The notes: generated from the sequence alone by a model not told the origin. DNA of 64,000 bases from Euglena gracilis (GCA_039621445.1 CP154956.1:88294482-88358481), one strand, 5' to 3'. Numbered from the stretch's first letter, positions 21,874 to 32,729 are shown. Made by a program: numbers and translations.

Positions 21874-22115
21874 CTGTGCAGGGGTTGACCCTCCATGATA
21901 TGCACTGTCCACAATCACCACAATGCCCCGGAATGGGGACAAAAACCCCTCACGGCCACATGTGGGAAAAGCTGACACTTGCGAGGAAGGGCTCTGAAGG
22001 AATTGAAATTTAATCAAAAGTTGGGGCACTCCAAAAAAAAAAGGTCAGCCAGCCAAGCCAGTTACCCACCTCATGGTGAAAACCTGGATTTGGCAATTGC
22101 ACGGTGGCAGGTCAC

Positions 22116-22206
22116 TTTGGGCAGCCTGCCTCCTCAGAAACTTCGCCGGAAAAAATATTGCGGAACCATTGAGCGACCCTGCTCAGGCTTTCAGGCACCT
22201 TCCTAG
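22116..22206 (-). CDS. MCTP: MCTP-like exon upstream of the pre-membrane helix
   Basis: The acceptor TTGACAGCAG precedes RKVPESLSRVAQWFRNIFSG, then EVSEEAGCP and a GTGACC donor that leaves two bases. The next exon at 21873 supplies exactly one base, so the two exons join in phase. The position matches the segment linking the last C2 domain to the membrane domain. Confidence 0.6.
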
Positions 22207-23227
22207 CTGCTGTCAACACAACAAACGTATGCAGGGATTGTAAAAATAATACTATAAAAATTAAACAACTACCAGGCAGTCTTTGAACCTTTGCACCAAA
22301 AAAGCAGCTGAACTGCTGGGACGATTTTAGGGGTTTCAATGTTCTCCAAGCCCACTCCAGAAAAATCAACATTATTGAAAGACGTTTGCCTCTCCTTTTC
22401 ATTCCTTTTGGCAGGTGTTCCATTTCAGCTCCAAACCCATTCAAACCACCTTATCCTCAAACCTGCAAGGACTGACTCCATTCTACGAAAATTAACAGCT
22501 TGTGCTTCTTTCAAAAAAAACAGAGGGGGATGTATTGTGTTGTCTCTGCCTGCTCAGAGCAGGTGCCCCTCGGGGGGGGGGGGGGGTACCAGCTGGGTCC
22601 GACCCTTGGACATGGTCATTCCGTGCCCTGTGCACCTTTGGCACCTGGGGAGGGGTGGGCGGTGTTACAGCCAGGGAATTTCTTCAGCCAGGCCCAACCC
22701 TACCCCTGAGGCCTGGGGTAGGGTTCCGTCGCAAAGGTAAGCAGTCACTCCACAACGAGGATATTGTGTTCCACAGTCCCCAAGCGCCATCTGAAAGAGT
22801 GCGAAAGGTGCTTTTCTTTGGGCGGGTGTGGGCAGACTATGAGAATTAGCGTTGGGCTGGGCCGGCAGGGCCCTCCACATGGGGTCCAGCCAGAATCTTT
22901 TCTCCAGCCAGCATTTTTCCTAGCCCGCGTTGTCTGCCCACTTTTTTTCGCCGCTTTTTCACAGTAAAGTCCACAGGTTCCTGAAAACTTTTGTTCCATT
23001 TGTTGTTTGTTTGGGTTGGTTTCCACCCCAAAAAAGGCACTTTGGGCGTTTTGCTGAATCAGGAATTTTCGGTCCTTTTTTTCCGAGAATTTTGTTATTT
23101 TTGCACAGTCCATAAAGCGGCTGCCACCCCCCCCCCCCAGCACCAGCAGGAGCTGTTTCCAAAATTTTTGGTTTGGAACAAAAAGGCCTGATATCATGAA
23201 CAGTGGTAGCCCAGCTGAATGCCCACC

Positions 23228-23330
23228 TACCCCCCCCCCCGGGAAACTGTCACCTGACAGGTCGGCCAGTACCAAGAACCCTGACAGTTTCCCGGGCGGG
23301 ACCCTGATAGTTTTTCAGGGAAAGCCAATG
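23228..23330. repeat. CCCTGACAGTTTCCC family block
   Basis: CCCGGG + AAACTGTCACCTGACAGG + TCGGCCAGTACC is nearly the same as the left end of the 1.04-kb block. It is followed by GACAGTTTCCCGGGCGGGAC and the phrase GCCAATGAAAAATCACC, also shared with the 1.04-kb block. Confidence 0.65.
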
Positions 23331-23603
23331 AAAAATCACCCCACCCGGACCCCCCCCCCGGGGGGTTCGAAAGTGCCCTGCCCCCCCCCTGCCTGCCCAT
23401 AGCACCCTTGAAAAGAACCCTGCATTGGGCAATTGCCCAGGCACTGTTGGCCAGGTGCTTATCTGTCAAATGTAGGTGCCTTGAGGTGCTCCAAACAGCG
23501 GGTGGGGTTGGCCACGTCTTTAACTCCTGCCTGATCCCGCCTTCGTTCAAAAGACACAAACATGCTTCGGGCCGCAAATGTGGGATGAGGCGCTGGGTTT
23601 CAC

Positions 23604-23751
23604 CAAGCCGAACTCAAACTTCACAAACTCGTGAGCGAGCATGTCGCTGACGACGTTGCTGTCTATGGCGGGAACTTGCGAGCAGTCCCGCTGTGGAATG
23701 GGGTCGCCGAGAGTGTCTGTCCCACATTCCAGCCAGCCTTTGAGTGAGCAT
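23604..23751 (-). CDS. Exon of the large gene, C2-like strand region
   Basis: After an acceptor GTTTACAG the frame reads CSLKGWLECGTDTLGDPIPQ, then NVVSDMLAHEFVKFEFGL, followed by a GTGAAAC donor. The composition is strongly coding. I place it in the large gene by strand and position. Its codon phase does not fit either neighbour I identified, so at least one exon is missing. Confidence 0.5.
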
Positions 23752-23767
23752 CTGTAAACACTTCAAC

Positions 23768-23845
23768 ACGTGTGGGGGTGGGGGGTTGGTGGGTGGGTGG
23801 GTGTGGGTGGGTGGGTGGCGCGGGTGGGTGGGTGGGTGTGTCATT
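23768..23845. repeat. GTGGGTGG microsatellite
   Basis: Tandem GTGG/GTGGGT units form a T-poor G-rich tract of about 75 bp, which could form a G-quadruplex. Confidence 0.7.
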
Positions 23846-24207
23846 CCAATGTGCTGGATTTCATGTCCAAACTCGGAGCAAAGGAAACAACAGTTATGTT
23901 CCCACCAAACCTTTGAAGAATGAAGCTTTCTGTTGGAGTGTTTTTCAAAGCGTCATTGGGGTCGTTTGGAGACTGATACAAGGCGAAGAAAAATTGAACC
24001 AGAAGAGAAGACGACAGAACACGGAAAAATGAACCCCTGAAGGTGGCCTGCAGTTTTAGTTGTGAACTTGAAATTTCAGGCCAGGGGTTGGGTGGATGGA
24101 TAATGCCTGGGATCTGGCGTGGGCCTTCGCTCCACTTGACTTCGCTTCTGCAGAAGCAACACCTTCCGGAACAGAAAGCAATGTTGGAGAAAATTGTGAC
24201 TTCCGTG

Positions 24208-24319
24208 ATTCGAGAAAATTCGAGAATTTGAGAAAATTCGAGAAAATTCGAGAAAATTCAAGAAAATTCGAGAAAATTCGAGAAAATTGGAGAAAATTCA
24301 AGAAAATTCGAGAAAATTG
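24208..24319. repeat. 10-bp tandem repeat GAGAAAATTC
   Basis: About eleven nearly exact 10-bp units lie in the intron left of the exon at 24.5 kb. Confidence 0.85.
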
Positions 24320-24489
24320 TGAACTTCCAGCCAGTGGTTTTCTTTTATGATCCGGTGGGGGCCGGGGCGCCCCCCCAGCCAGCAAACTGGAAAAAAAGCG
24401 GAGTGCAGACCCGCCTCCCCTTTGTCTCCTTTGCGTCAAAAGTCTGTGAGCAAAGATTCGCGCCTTCCTTCAAGGCGGGGCTGGGGGCT

Positions 24490-24601
24490 TGCTGAGGTAG
24501 ACCAGGACGGCCTCCTTCTGGAACTTCTTGAACGCATTCAACTGTTCGTCCGTCCAGGGGTGGTTGTAGTACCGCGGCGCGAGGGGGGAGGGGGGCTGTT
24601 C
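24490..24601 (-). CDS. Exon of the large gene after a C2-like end
   Basis: After an acceptor GGAGAAAAG the frame reads APRYYNHPWTDEQLNAFKKF + QKEAVLVYLSKP. It follows the exon at 24675-24790 across a 73-nt intron and both borders are in phase 0. The donor may be GTCCTG or GTCTAC. The charged helix would link C2 and membrane domains. Confidence 0.5.
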
Positions 24602-24674
24602 CTTTTCTCCAAGAATACAGATGTGGAGTTGGATGGCCTTTGCCATGCCTTTCCGATGGATCCCCCTTGAGGAC

Positions 24675-24790
24675 CTGACTGCATGAATGGCGCGCCAAAA
24701 ACTCAATGATGATCTCCACAGACTCACTGCTCGAGATCAACTGGAACTTAGTGCAAGGCAGCGCGCAAAAGCGGTCCAACCAGGGCGGTC
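24675..24790 (-). CDS. Exon with C2-domain C-terminal strand
   Basis: A pyrimidine-rich acceptor TTTCCTCAAG precedes PPWLDRFCALPCTKFQLI, then SESVEIIIEFLARHS and a GTCCTC donor. W-x-x-L ... G/S-x-x-(I/V)-x-I-x-(F/L) is the usual end of a C2 domain, so I read this as the last strand pair of the final C2-like unit. Confidence 0.5.
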
Positions 24791-24935
24791 CTTGAGGAAA
24801 TAAAAAAAAAACTTGTCCCACCACATTCAATGCAAAATTCACAGGAAACATGGGCAAGGAAATTTGGCATCAGTTTGGCAAGAACAGGTCGACATTGGGG
24901 AAAGAATTGACTCCTCTCATCCTTGGATCATCGCC

Positions 24936-25090
24936 CAGCCACCCAAAACGTCAAAAATGTGCTGTTCGAATTTTTGATTTTCGACCCTGTTCAAGCCCCA
25001 GTCCAGCCCTTGGCCGGTCCTCTGGCCCAAAGGGGGAGTTCTCAAGGGAAAAAAAAAACTTTCCCATCCCTTGAGGACTGCCCTGTTTAG
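24936..25090. repeat. About 170-bp dispersed repeat, copy 2
   Basis: The same succession of blocks is seen as in the copy at 19213: ACGTCAAAAATGTGCTGTTC, GTTCAAGCCCCAGTCCAGCC, GGAGTTCTCAAGG, A run, CCCTTGAGGACTGCCCTG. Confidence 0.6.
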
Positions 25091-25500
25091 AGGTGATTGA
25101 TGCTGGAACTGACCAAGAATTTGAACAGTCACAACATGGGATGTGTGCCCATGGTTTCTGCTTCTGACGGCATTCAAAAAATGGACACATGCTGAAACAG
25201 GAGCTGACACAAAACGTTATTTTTCATTGATGCATCAGAATAGGCTGTTTACGGTGCTTATCTGCAGTTGGAGGGCGAACGTCTCATCCGTTTTATCTGG
25301 GGTTTTCCGTATACACTCATGTGTGAGACCCCTCCCCTCCCCCTTAATCAAAAACCCTAAGTCTTCGCCCACGCTCTTTCAAAGGAATGGCTCCTCTCAA
25401 GAAGCGGCTCCAAAACAGCTGCCCAAAATGAGCGGCCATGTTGGGTTTTTGTATGATTTGCAAATGGAGAATTCGGGGGGGTACACATGGCGTAAGGGTA

Positions 25501-25910
25501 CCCCCCCCTATGTCCAATGACCGGTAACCTCTGTCCTCTGACCGGGGGGGTGGTCGTTGGACATAGGGTAGTGACCAAAAAGGTGTCCTCTGACCGGGGG
25601 GGTGGTCGTTGGACATGGGGTCAAAAAAAAGTTGGTGGGTACCCGGGTCCCTACCCACCCAAAAATGCCCAAATTTTCCCTTCCGGCGCTTTGCGCCGAA
25701 AATTTTGGGCAATTTTGACAAATTTTTGTCCAAAAAGTGTCAAAAATGGCATTTTGGCCAAATTTTTGGCCAATTTTTGGGCAATTTTTTTCGTCCCGGC
25801 GCTTCACGCCGAGACCAAAAATTTGGTCAAACCTCCGAAAAGGTGTCCTCTGACCGGGGGGGTGGTCATTGGACATAGGGGGGTCGTTGGACATACGGGG
25901 GGGGGGGGGG
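25501..25910. mobile_element. TA-flanked MITE, copy 2
   Basis: It matches the copy at 9847-10256 along its whole length, apart from small changes in run lengths and a few substitutions. TA lies outside both ends (25499-25500 and 25911-25912). Near-identity of two copies means recent movement. Confidence 0.85.
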
Positions 25911-26220
25911 TAACATCTTTTCTCTGCGCCTTCAGAAAAATTAAGACAGTATCGTCGTGCACTGCACACGTGCACAGTGGGCAGCCAGAGCACATGTGTG
26001 CGATGGCCATATCCGTTGCGCACATAACTGTTCCGTATCCAGCTTTGGCAGGAGCTGCTCACCTGAAGCAGGGGGAAAACCCTGCGTTCGCCCTCAAAAC
26101 CCCCCAAACCTGTGCACCTGGTTAGTTCCCTACAGCACCGCTCCAGACAGAAGGGTCTCAAAGTGGGGCTTCAAAAAAAAAGCGCAAAATTTCGCACATA
26201 TTCAGTAGAAAATTGAAAAC

Positions 26221-26246
26221 CTTAAATGCGAGTTAGGACGCCTAAG
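26221..26246. mobile_element. Orphan right end of the element A/B family
   Basis: CTTAAATGCGAGTTAGGACG + CCTAAG matches the 26-bp right end of elements A and B with three changes. The bases after it are TTCCA. Just inside lies a worn GCGCAAAATTTCGCAC palindrome. I could not find a matching left end, so this is a remnant or the other end has diverged. Confidence 0.6.
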
Positions 26247-26537
26247 TTCCAGACTGCTGGAACGACAAAAATTAGGAGGGCCCACTAGGTGGGTGCCTTT
26301 TCTTCACCTGTCACACCTCGGCATCCCCTCTCAGAGTTGGGGACAGCAAAAATTTGGGATATTTTTGGAGGGCAGAGGTCCACAGGTTTCCCGCCTTTCT
26401 CAAAAATGCAGGCGTCACTCTCCGTCCAGTCCGCAATGGGAAGTGCCCCCTACTTGTGACCAGGGGTGTGTGTAGGATTCCGCCTTTGATGAAGTGACGA
26501 ATCGGAAAAACGAATTTTGCTCCAGTGCGACGCTCAC

Positions 26538-26653
26538 AATCATCGTCCGAATGCGGTGATGGATTGAACGTAATTGTGAGCGGCGGCTTCCGAAGGGCTT
26601 GCTTCCGCTCCTTCTCCTTCCTCCGCTCAGCAGCTTGCTGGTTGCACACATCC
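26538..26653 (-). CDS. Exon of the large gene, charged segment
   Basis: A strong acceptor (TTTTTTGTCTGTCTTTAAAG) precedes VCNQQAAERRKEKERKQALR, then KPPLTITFNPSPHSDD, and a GTGAGC donor at 26537. Both borders are close to consensus. The basic helix is followed by a strand-like segment. The strand and position place it in the large gene. Confidence 0.5.
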
Positions 26654-26935
26654 CTTTAAAGACAGACAAAAAATAAAGAGATGTTTATATATATGAGGAA
26701 AATATGGTGCTCCAAAGGGCAAATTACGTGGCAATCTGTGATCGGACGTTGCACTTGGCAGGTGTTGAAAAACACCTGGTGTAGGGGCCTGTCTGTGTAT
26801 TGGGGGGGGGGGGCGGTCCTTACGGGGGCGGTTCTTAACTGAAAAAAATTATAAATCCCGTCCCTTACGGACCGCCCTGGGTCCAGCTGTTTAAAGTTTG
26901 GATTCATAATATTACAGGTTTGACAGCCAGAGGAA

Positions 26936-27667
26936 TTATTTGTCAGGTTTGAGGACCCTGATATATTCATTGTTCATCATGATCATTTGTCCCAGTGTTG
27001 TGTTGAATTTGAGCACCCCTTCAGTCAATTGTGCAAAGACGATAACCCTCATTTCGAATTTTATCAGGTATAATAAAACCAGGGCTATTTTGGCAAGCAA
27101 CAGCCCCAGGGGGACGCAGGTACTCCCGGCACAGCCGCAGGAAACTACGTTTTGGAGTCCACTGCGGGTGATCAGACGTCCCACTTCCATGCCGGAGAGA
27201 CATAAAAGGTGGTTGCATAGGGGGAAAAAAACACACAAGAAAGCCCAGCAACATAAAAGGGCTGTTTCTGTGTTCCCACAGAGGTTGCACCAATGGTTGT
27301 TGGGAGAACAACACGTACCGGACAGCACAAAGTCGAGGCCATCACCCAACCTCCCCCCCCCCCACTGGAGGTCCAGAGCTGGAAAGCTTGGGCTGGCTGG
27401 GGGGAAATGCTGCTGGCTGACCCACTCTCCGCCTTCCAGAACTGTCAAACAAGCTTTCCACATATGGCAGCCCTCTTTTCTTCCCCTCCCATCGACGAAC
27501 TTTGATTTCTGCCAAGCAGACAAAAGGGCGATGGTGACAGGCTTTCCTGCATTGAAGGCAGGGGACGGAATGAAACGTGCATTTTGGGTACGCATGTGTT
27601 TTTTGGGGTCCGGGAGAATGGCAAAAAAATTTGAACAGGATGATTCCAAAGGACATGGTTTGTCCAA
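26936..27667 (-). CDS. Unassigned open frame with hydrophobic segment (one or more exons)
   Basis: A 243-codon minus frame ends with VIVFAQLTEGVLKFN + TTLGQMIMMNNEYIRVLKP before a stop at 26936. It includes a hydrophobic stretch, PLGLLLAKIALVLLYLI. A donor-like GTACGTG occurs inside near 27320, so it is probably not one exon. The plus strand is also open across almost the same interval (26940-27713), and an alternative minus frame (27021-27314) also looks coding, so the true frame is uncertain. Confidence 0.35.
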   Translation of the reverse strand: MDKPCPLESSCSNFFAILPDPKKHMRTQNARFIPSPAFNAGKPVTIALLSAWQKSKFVDGRGRKEGCHMWKACLTVLEGGEWVSQQHFPPASPSFPALDLQWGGGRLGDGLDFVLSGTCCSPNNHWCNLCGNTETALLCCWAFLCVFFPLCNHLLCLSGMEVGRLITRSGLQNVVSCGCAGSTCVPLGLLLAKIALVLLYLIKFEMRVIVFAQLTEGVLKFNTTLGQMIMMNNEYIRVLKPDK

Positions 27668-27968
27668 ATTGACGAAAAAGTTTAGTCTCAGAAAGAAATC
27701 GGGAACAAAATAAGCAATTTATTTTGTCCAAATGTTCCCAGCAGAAGTCAAATATGGTCAGAAAAAAACCAAAAAAGTCAAACAATTGCAAACCTTGCAA
27801 TTCTTGCCAAAATTGCAAGAAACCACGAAAAAGGCATTTAAAAAAAGCACATAACACAAATTTTCGGCCAGGAAATCGAAATCCGCACAAATCATTGGTT
27901 TCTGGAAGGCTGCGTGCTGGCAGGACCTCCCCACAGCAGGTCCCCTTCATCTCAAGCAACGCCCCAGT

Positions 27969-28203
27969 CAGGGGCTTTTTTTAAGACTCGGGGGGGGGGT
28001 CGGCACCCACCCACCCACTCCCTGGGGGCCCCCTCCCCGGGGGACCCACCCACTTTTGCCCGAAAATGGCCAAAAAAATGCTAAAAATAGCACCTTTTTC
28101 AAAATTTTCAGCGTCTTCGGCGCCGAAAAAGATACACCCACCAGCCCCCACCCCCAGCCCCACCGGGGGGGAGGGAGTTCAAGACTAAAAAAAAAACCCC
28201 TGG
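27969..28203. mobile_element. Short inverted-repeat element, AGAC-poly(T) family, copy 1
   Basis: It starts CAGGGGCTTTTTTTAAGACT and ends with the inverse (AAGACTAAAAAAAAAACCCC + TG). Inside are C/G-run blocks with GGGACCCACCCAC and a hairpin TCTTCGGCGCCGAAAAAGA-like core near 28110. Related copies lie at 44675-44934 and 46801-47064. Confidence 0.65.
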
Positions 28204-28359
28204 CCCCAGTCCTGTCGGGAGGAGACCGGCAGATAGAGCAGACGGCAGGGGACCCCAGCCAGGAGCTTCCACCAGGATGGAGACGGAAAGGAAGCCGTGC
28301 TGATGGCACCACTTGCTGCCCCGGGTCTCAGACAGGTGGTCACTCAACCTGGCACGCAT
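28160..28359 (-). CDS. Possible exon of the large gene
   Basis: The minus frame reads RLSDHLSETRGSKWCHQHG, then FLSVSILVEAPGWGPLP. G-F-L-x-V-x-I-L resembles the first strand of a C2 domain. All three minus frames are open here and the borders are not convincing. Confidence 0.25.
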
Positions 28360-28585
28360 GTCCCCCCCCCTCCACCAGGAAATTGCCCCCCCCCCCTTGC
28401 TGATGCTGCACGGTGCATGTTTTGGACAATTGTTGGCAATTTAATTGTGTATGCATGTATGCATACCCCACCCTTGGGCAATTGACACCCCCAGGCAATT
28501 GCCACCCCTGGCTGTGCGGGCCAATTTGTCACCCCGGGAAATTTTAACCCCCCCTCCTTTTTATGCCTCGTTTGTCCCACCCCCA

Positions 28586-28870
28586 TATATATTATATATT
28601 AAATATATATATACTATATATATATATATCTATATCTATCTTATTATATATATGTATATATATGATATATTATCTATATATATAATACATAGATATATGT
28701 CTCTATACTGATATATATTATCGATATATATATCGTCATATATATATGTATAATCTCATATACTTACATCTACAAATATATAGATATAGATATAGCTATC
28801 TATATACTCTCTCTCTATCGTATATTCTACTATGTATGTATCTCTCTCTGTTTCGCTCCCTATCTCTCCC
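28586..28870. repeat. TATATA-rich tract
   Basis: About 280 bp of TATA/GATA-type microsatellite lead directly into the palindrome at 28871. Confidence 0.85.
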
Positions 28871-28959
28871 TATATATATACATATGGCAGCCGGTCTTTA
28901 CTTGGACCCCCCCTGGGGGGGGTCCAAGTAAAGACCAGCTGCCATATGTATATATATAC
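28871..28959. repeat. 43-bp-arm near-perfect palindrome with C7/G8 apex
   Basis: The left arm contains CATATGGCAGCCGGTCTTTA + CTTGGACCCCCCC. The right arm is its inverse with a single C/T mismatch. The shared words GGCAGC and TGGACCCCCCC also occur in the palindrome at 21487-21550. Confidence 0.85.
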
Positions 28960-29061
28960 ATATATACATATACATATGGCAGCTCCCAACTATATGGCCC
29001 CCCCAGGACTCCTATCTCCAGTTTTCGGTCGCAGAAACTTCTCGCCGTTGTGTCCAGAATT

Positions 29062-29720
29062 TCACATTGAGCCTAAAGAGGGTCCTAAAATGCACACGCG
29101 GCGTGAAGTGCATTGAGCCGAAAATGAGCGCTTTTCGACCTTTTTAACCCAAAAATGTCCCAAAAACGGCCAGGTCAAAACAGGCCAAAATGTACAGAAT
29201 GGCCAGAGTTGGCTGAAAAAATGCCGTGACGCAAGCGAGGCGGAGAGTTGCAGGGAAATCAAAGTACCTTTTCCTTTGACTCCCAACCACTTTGAGAAAT
29301 TTGAATCGATTTGAAAAATCGATTTTTTGAACAAAAAAAACGGCCCGAAAAAACACCCAAAATGGCCGCAACAGCGCGCCAGAACGGCGAACGGGGGTCG
29401 ATAGCGGGTGTACATTCTCTGGGTGTACATTTCGTCAGTGAGACACTTCCGGAGATAATATACGTTTTCTGGAGATATTTTCGAAAATCGATTTTTGACC
29501 GATTTTTGGGACCAGGCGGAAGGGGGGGGGAATCCTTCCCAGTTTGGACCCCTTCGGGGGTGAATAACTCGGCCTTGTTGGGGAGTCGATGGTCAAACGG
29601 ACGTGGTTCGGAAACTAGAAATCCAGTCGCTCGCAACTGGGGGAAAAAACCCAGGAATAGCCGGGACCATGGCGATAATCCGCGGTTTTCTTCGTTGCTT
29701 CATTACTGTTGAGGAGAAAA
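29062..29720. repeat. Partial copy of the GAATAA-CTCGG family with 162-bp repeats
   Basis: It shares AGTTGCAGGGAAATCAAAGT, CAGTTTGGACCCCTTCG, GTGAATAACTCGGCCTTG, CGGAAACTAGAAATCCAGTC and CGATAATCCG with the fuller copies at 47.7-49.0 and 56.2-57.4 kb. It has one diverged 162-bp unit at most. Confidence 0.6.
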
Positions 29721-29754
29721 ATAATGATGCTAATGTCAGCAGGCGGTGGGAAAA

Positions 29755-29925
29755 ATTTTGGTGTCCACATGTGAACCACAAATATTTTTTTGGTGTCCGC
29801 AGGTGAACCACAAAAAAATTTTGGGTGTCCACAGGTGAACCACAAAAAATTTTTGGTGTCCATACGTGAACCACAAAAAAATTTTGGTGTCCACAGTGAA
29901 CCACAAAGTGACAACCTTGGTGTAC
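29755..29925. repeat. About 33-bp tandem repeat, five units
   Basis: Units read GGTGTCCACAGGTGAACCAC + AAAAAAATTTT. The open minus frames (MWTPKIF, VVHLWT) are repeat effects. Confidence 0.8.
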
Positions 29926-30031
29926 CACACTAAATGAATGTCTGGTGACAATTTGGCAGCACAGAGTGGGGTGATAATTGCCCTTTGGCGTCAATTGCCT
30001 GGGGGCGTCAATTGCCCACCCATGTAAGCCA

Positions 30032-30935
30032 CATTTACACCTAGCGTCCGAAATGTTTGCCCACGGCCAACAAAAATATTTGCCCAAATCAGTCAAAAAT
30101 TTCGCCCAGCGTCCACAAAAAAATTTGCCCAGAGCTGTCAAAAATTTTTGCACTCCGCTGCCAAAAATATTTGCACTTGCTAAAAAAATGTTTGCCTCCG
30201 TCATTTAATTTTTGCACAATGAAAAAAAACCTTTCAAATGCACCGGTGCTTGCAGATGAATTCTCAACGACGAATCCAGTGCATTTGTGATGTTCAAGAT
30301 TTTTCACAACTCCAGAACCAAAAATTGGTATTTGGAAATGTCCAAGAACTCCTGTCTTTGATTTTTCTCAATACCACGTGTTGGCGTTTGGAGTTTTATT
30401 GTCCATGTACAACGAATTGTATTCGAAAAACGGCTCAAACGGCTTGAAACGAACCAATGTAACTCATTTGTCAAAGGTTGGAATGAAATGGGGCAAATTC
30501 TGAAGTCAATCGGCTTTTGCAGCATGACATGTCCATTTCAAACCATTCATTTCCGCTTTCTGAACCATTCTGGTTGGTTTTGGGGGGTTCCAACAAAATC
30601 ATTATTCAAGACGCAGCATTTTGGACGGAGACTGCGTTTTAAGACACAGACCTCATGCCTGAAGTCCGGCGGCGTAGACGCAAACCCTGTCCTGAGTCCC
30701 TGCACCTAAGACGCGGACTTAAGGGCAAAAGTGCAAAACACCCGATCCGTGTGCAAAAATTTTCGGAACGTAGGCAAATATTTTTGAGATAAAGTGCCAA
30801 ACATTTTTGAGATAATGTGCGAACAAATTTTTAACATGTGCAAACATTTTTGAGATAAAGTGCAAAAATATTGACCAAAAGTGCAAATAAATACGGTGTG
30901 GAGTGCGAAAGAAACGGGCGTTAGGTGTAAACGAA
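30032..30935. mobile_element. 0.9-kb fold-back element with 33-bp sub-repeats
   Basis: The left arm (30032-30205) starts ATTTACACCTAGCGTCCGAA and repeats AAAAATTTTTGCACTC-type 33-bp units. The right arm (30715-30935) has the inverse, ending with ACGGGCGTTAGGTGTAAACG. The 500-bp centre is unique, AT-richer and non-repetitive, with no frame I can support. Confidence 0.55.
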
Positions 30936-31061
30936 ATGACCAAGAACACCATCTGAAACACAAGTGAACGCAGGAAAAATGCAGTTATGCCCCCTACCTG
31001 CAACCCCGACGGGGGGGGATCAGTAAATAGGGGTCGTCGTTGGACAAGGGCCCGGACGCCA

Positions 31062-31220
31062 TCGCCCATCCACGGAAAACGTCTAAAAAATTCGTTTTTC
31101 GACTTTTTGATTTTTGACCCGTTCGATCCCCGGATCGGCTGTTTGGCCGTCTTTTAGGCCTAAGGTCCTAAAGGGGCAGTCCTGAAGAAAACAAAAACTT
31201 CCCTGATGGACCGCCCTGCT
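31062..31220. repeat. About 170-bp dispersed repeat, copy 3
   Basis: The order AACGTCTAAAAAATTCGTTT, GTTCGATCCCCGGATCGGC, GGGGCAGTCCTGAAG, A-rich, CCTGATGGACCGCCCTG matches the copies at 19.2 and 24.9 kb. Confidence 0.55.
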
Positions 31221-31255
31221 CCACAGGCACAGGCTTGCGGAAAAGCGAGGCCCAC

Positions 31256-31347
31256 CTGCTCAGAAGGGGGAACGATTGCTGCTGCCACTCGAAGGGCTTA
31301 GCGGAGGAAATGCGGATGTGGTTGATGCCCAGGACGCGGGAGGAGAG
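31256..31347 (-). CDS. Exon of the large gene
   Basis: The acceptor GGGTCTTCAG precedes LSSRVLGINHIRISSAKPFE + WQQQSFPLLS, then a GTGGGC donor. F-E-W-Q-Q-x-x-F-P-L resembles the P-x-W-x-E-x-F-x-F core strand of C2 domains, though loosely. It is GC-rich like the other exons. Confidence 0.5.
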
Positions 31348-32185
31348 CTGAAGACCCCACCACGCCCCGCCCGGGCCCAAGCCGCCCCTTTCCCAGCAGG
31401 GGAGGGGGGGAAATGGACCACAAGCACCCGGGGGGGGGGGTCGGCACCCACCCACCTGGCAATTAGGGGAGGCCCCACTTGGGGGGGGGGACCTGGGCAC
31501 CACCTTAAAAAGAAAACCTCTGCAACGAACCCCTCGAAAACACGACATGAAAAAAAAGCAAAGGAAAAAAGCACATTCAACTCTGTGCATTTTGGGGGGC
31601 TGGAGGTGACAAAAAAAAATGATTTTCTTTCAATTTTGGAACACGTTGATTGAACAAATGTGATCTTCTGTTGCCGAAAAAAAAATATCAGAATGACAAA
31701 AAAAAGGTAACGAAAAGGTCAGTCTCAAGGAAAAATAGGGTCCAAAATGCAGAATTTGTCTCAATCAAGAACGTCTCCCAGCAGAAATGTAAAATTGATG
31801 GGGTGGAACAAAAAAATCGGCAAATGAATATTTTTCCAACTTTTAAATGCGCAAAAAAAAGCGCATTTGCATTCCCCCTCTTAGGCGGCCAAATTCGCAC
31901 TTAAGCGTTTTTTCCTTTGTGATGCGCGCAATTGCGCAAATGTACCATTTTTTTGTAACCCCTGGGACCCTGTACCCTGTCCGCCGAAAAAAATTTTTGT
32001 GATCGCGGACGGAACTCAGTAGGGCTGGGCAATTCGAACCCCTTCAAATACAAAGTCCTAACTGGACTTCGCGACCGTACGTACGCGTGCAAATTTGTAC
32101 CTCCCCCTCTCCGCAGCTGCTTGTCTCTACGCTGTCCGCGGGGCACCCACCCACACCCACTTCCACCCCACACCACCAGGGTTCG

Positions 32186-32585
32186 ATATAAGGACAGGTG
32201 GGGGGGGTGGTCCGGACCCCCCCCCCCCTGCAGGCCAGGAGGGGGGGGGTGGGGGGGACACCCCCCCCCACCTAAACAGGTGCGCGGTCAGGGTGGCCGA
32301 ATTTCGGCCCGGCGCGAAGCGCCGGGCCGAAAATTTTTGACCCCCCAAAACGACCAAAAGTGCCATTTTGGGCACTTTTTGGGCAAAAATGTGCCAAAAA
32401 TGCAAAAAAAATTCGGCGCAAAGCGCCGGAGGAAAAAATTGACCCTTTTTGGGGGGGTCCCGGGAACCCCCCCCCCGAGGGTCGGTCCGGACCCCCTGGC
32501 AGGTGGGGGGGGGGTGGTCCGGACCCCCCCCTGCGGGCCAGGAGGGGGGGGGGGGGGGGGGGGACACCCCCCCCACCTAAACCAT
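32186..32585. repeat. G-run element nested in element B
   Basis: The block has repeated GGTGGTCCGGACCCCCCCC and GGACACCCCCCCCACCTAAA units at both ends (32190-32280 and 32500-32580). In the middle lie two hairpins, CCCGGCGCGAAGCGCCGGG near 32308 and TTCGGCGCAAAGCGCCGG near 32412. The duplicated ends suggest a separate short element inserted in B. Confidence 0.6.
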
Positions 32586-32729
32586 GTACGCCCTCCTTAT
32601 ATCAAACCCTGCACACCACCCCGCGGCACCCACCTGGCCAGATCTGGCGGCGTACGATTTTTGACTTTTGAGGGCCCGAATGTGACCTGTGGACGCTGAT
32701 GGTTTGGCAGGCGATGAAATTACACACCC

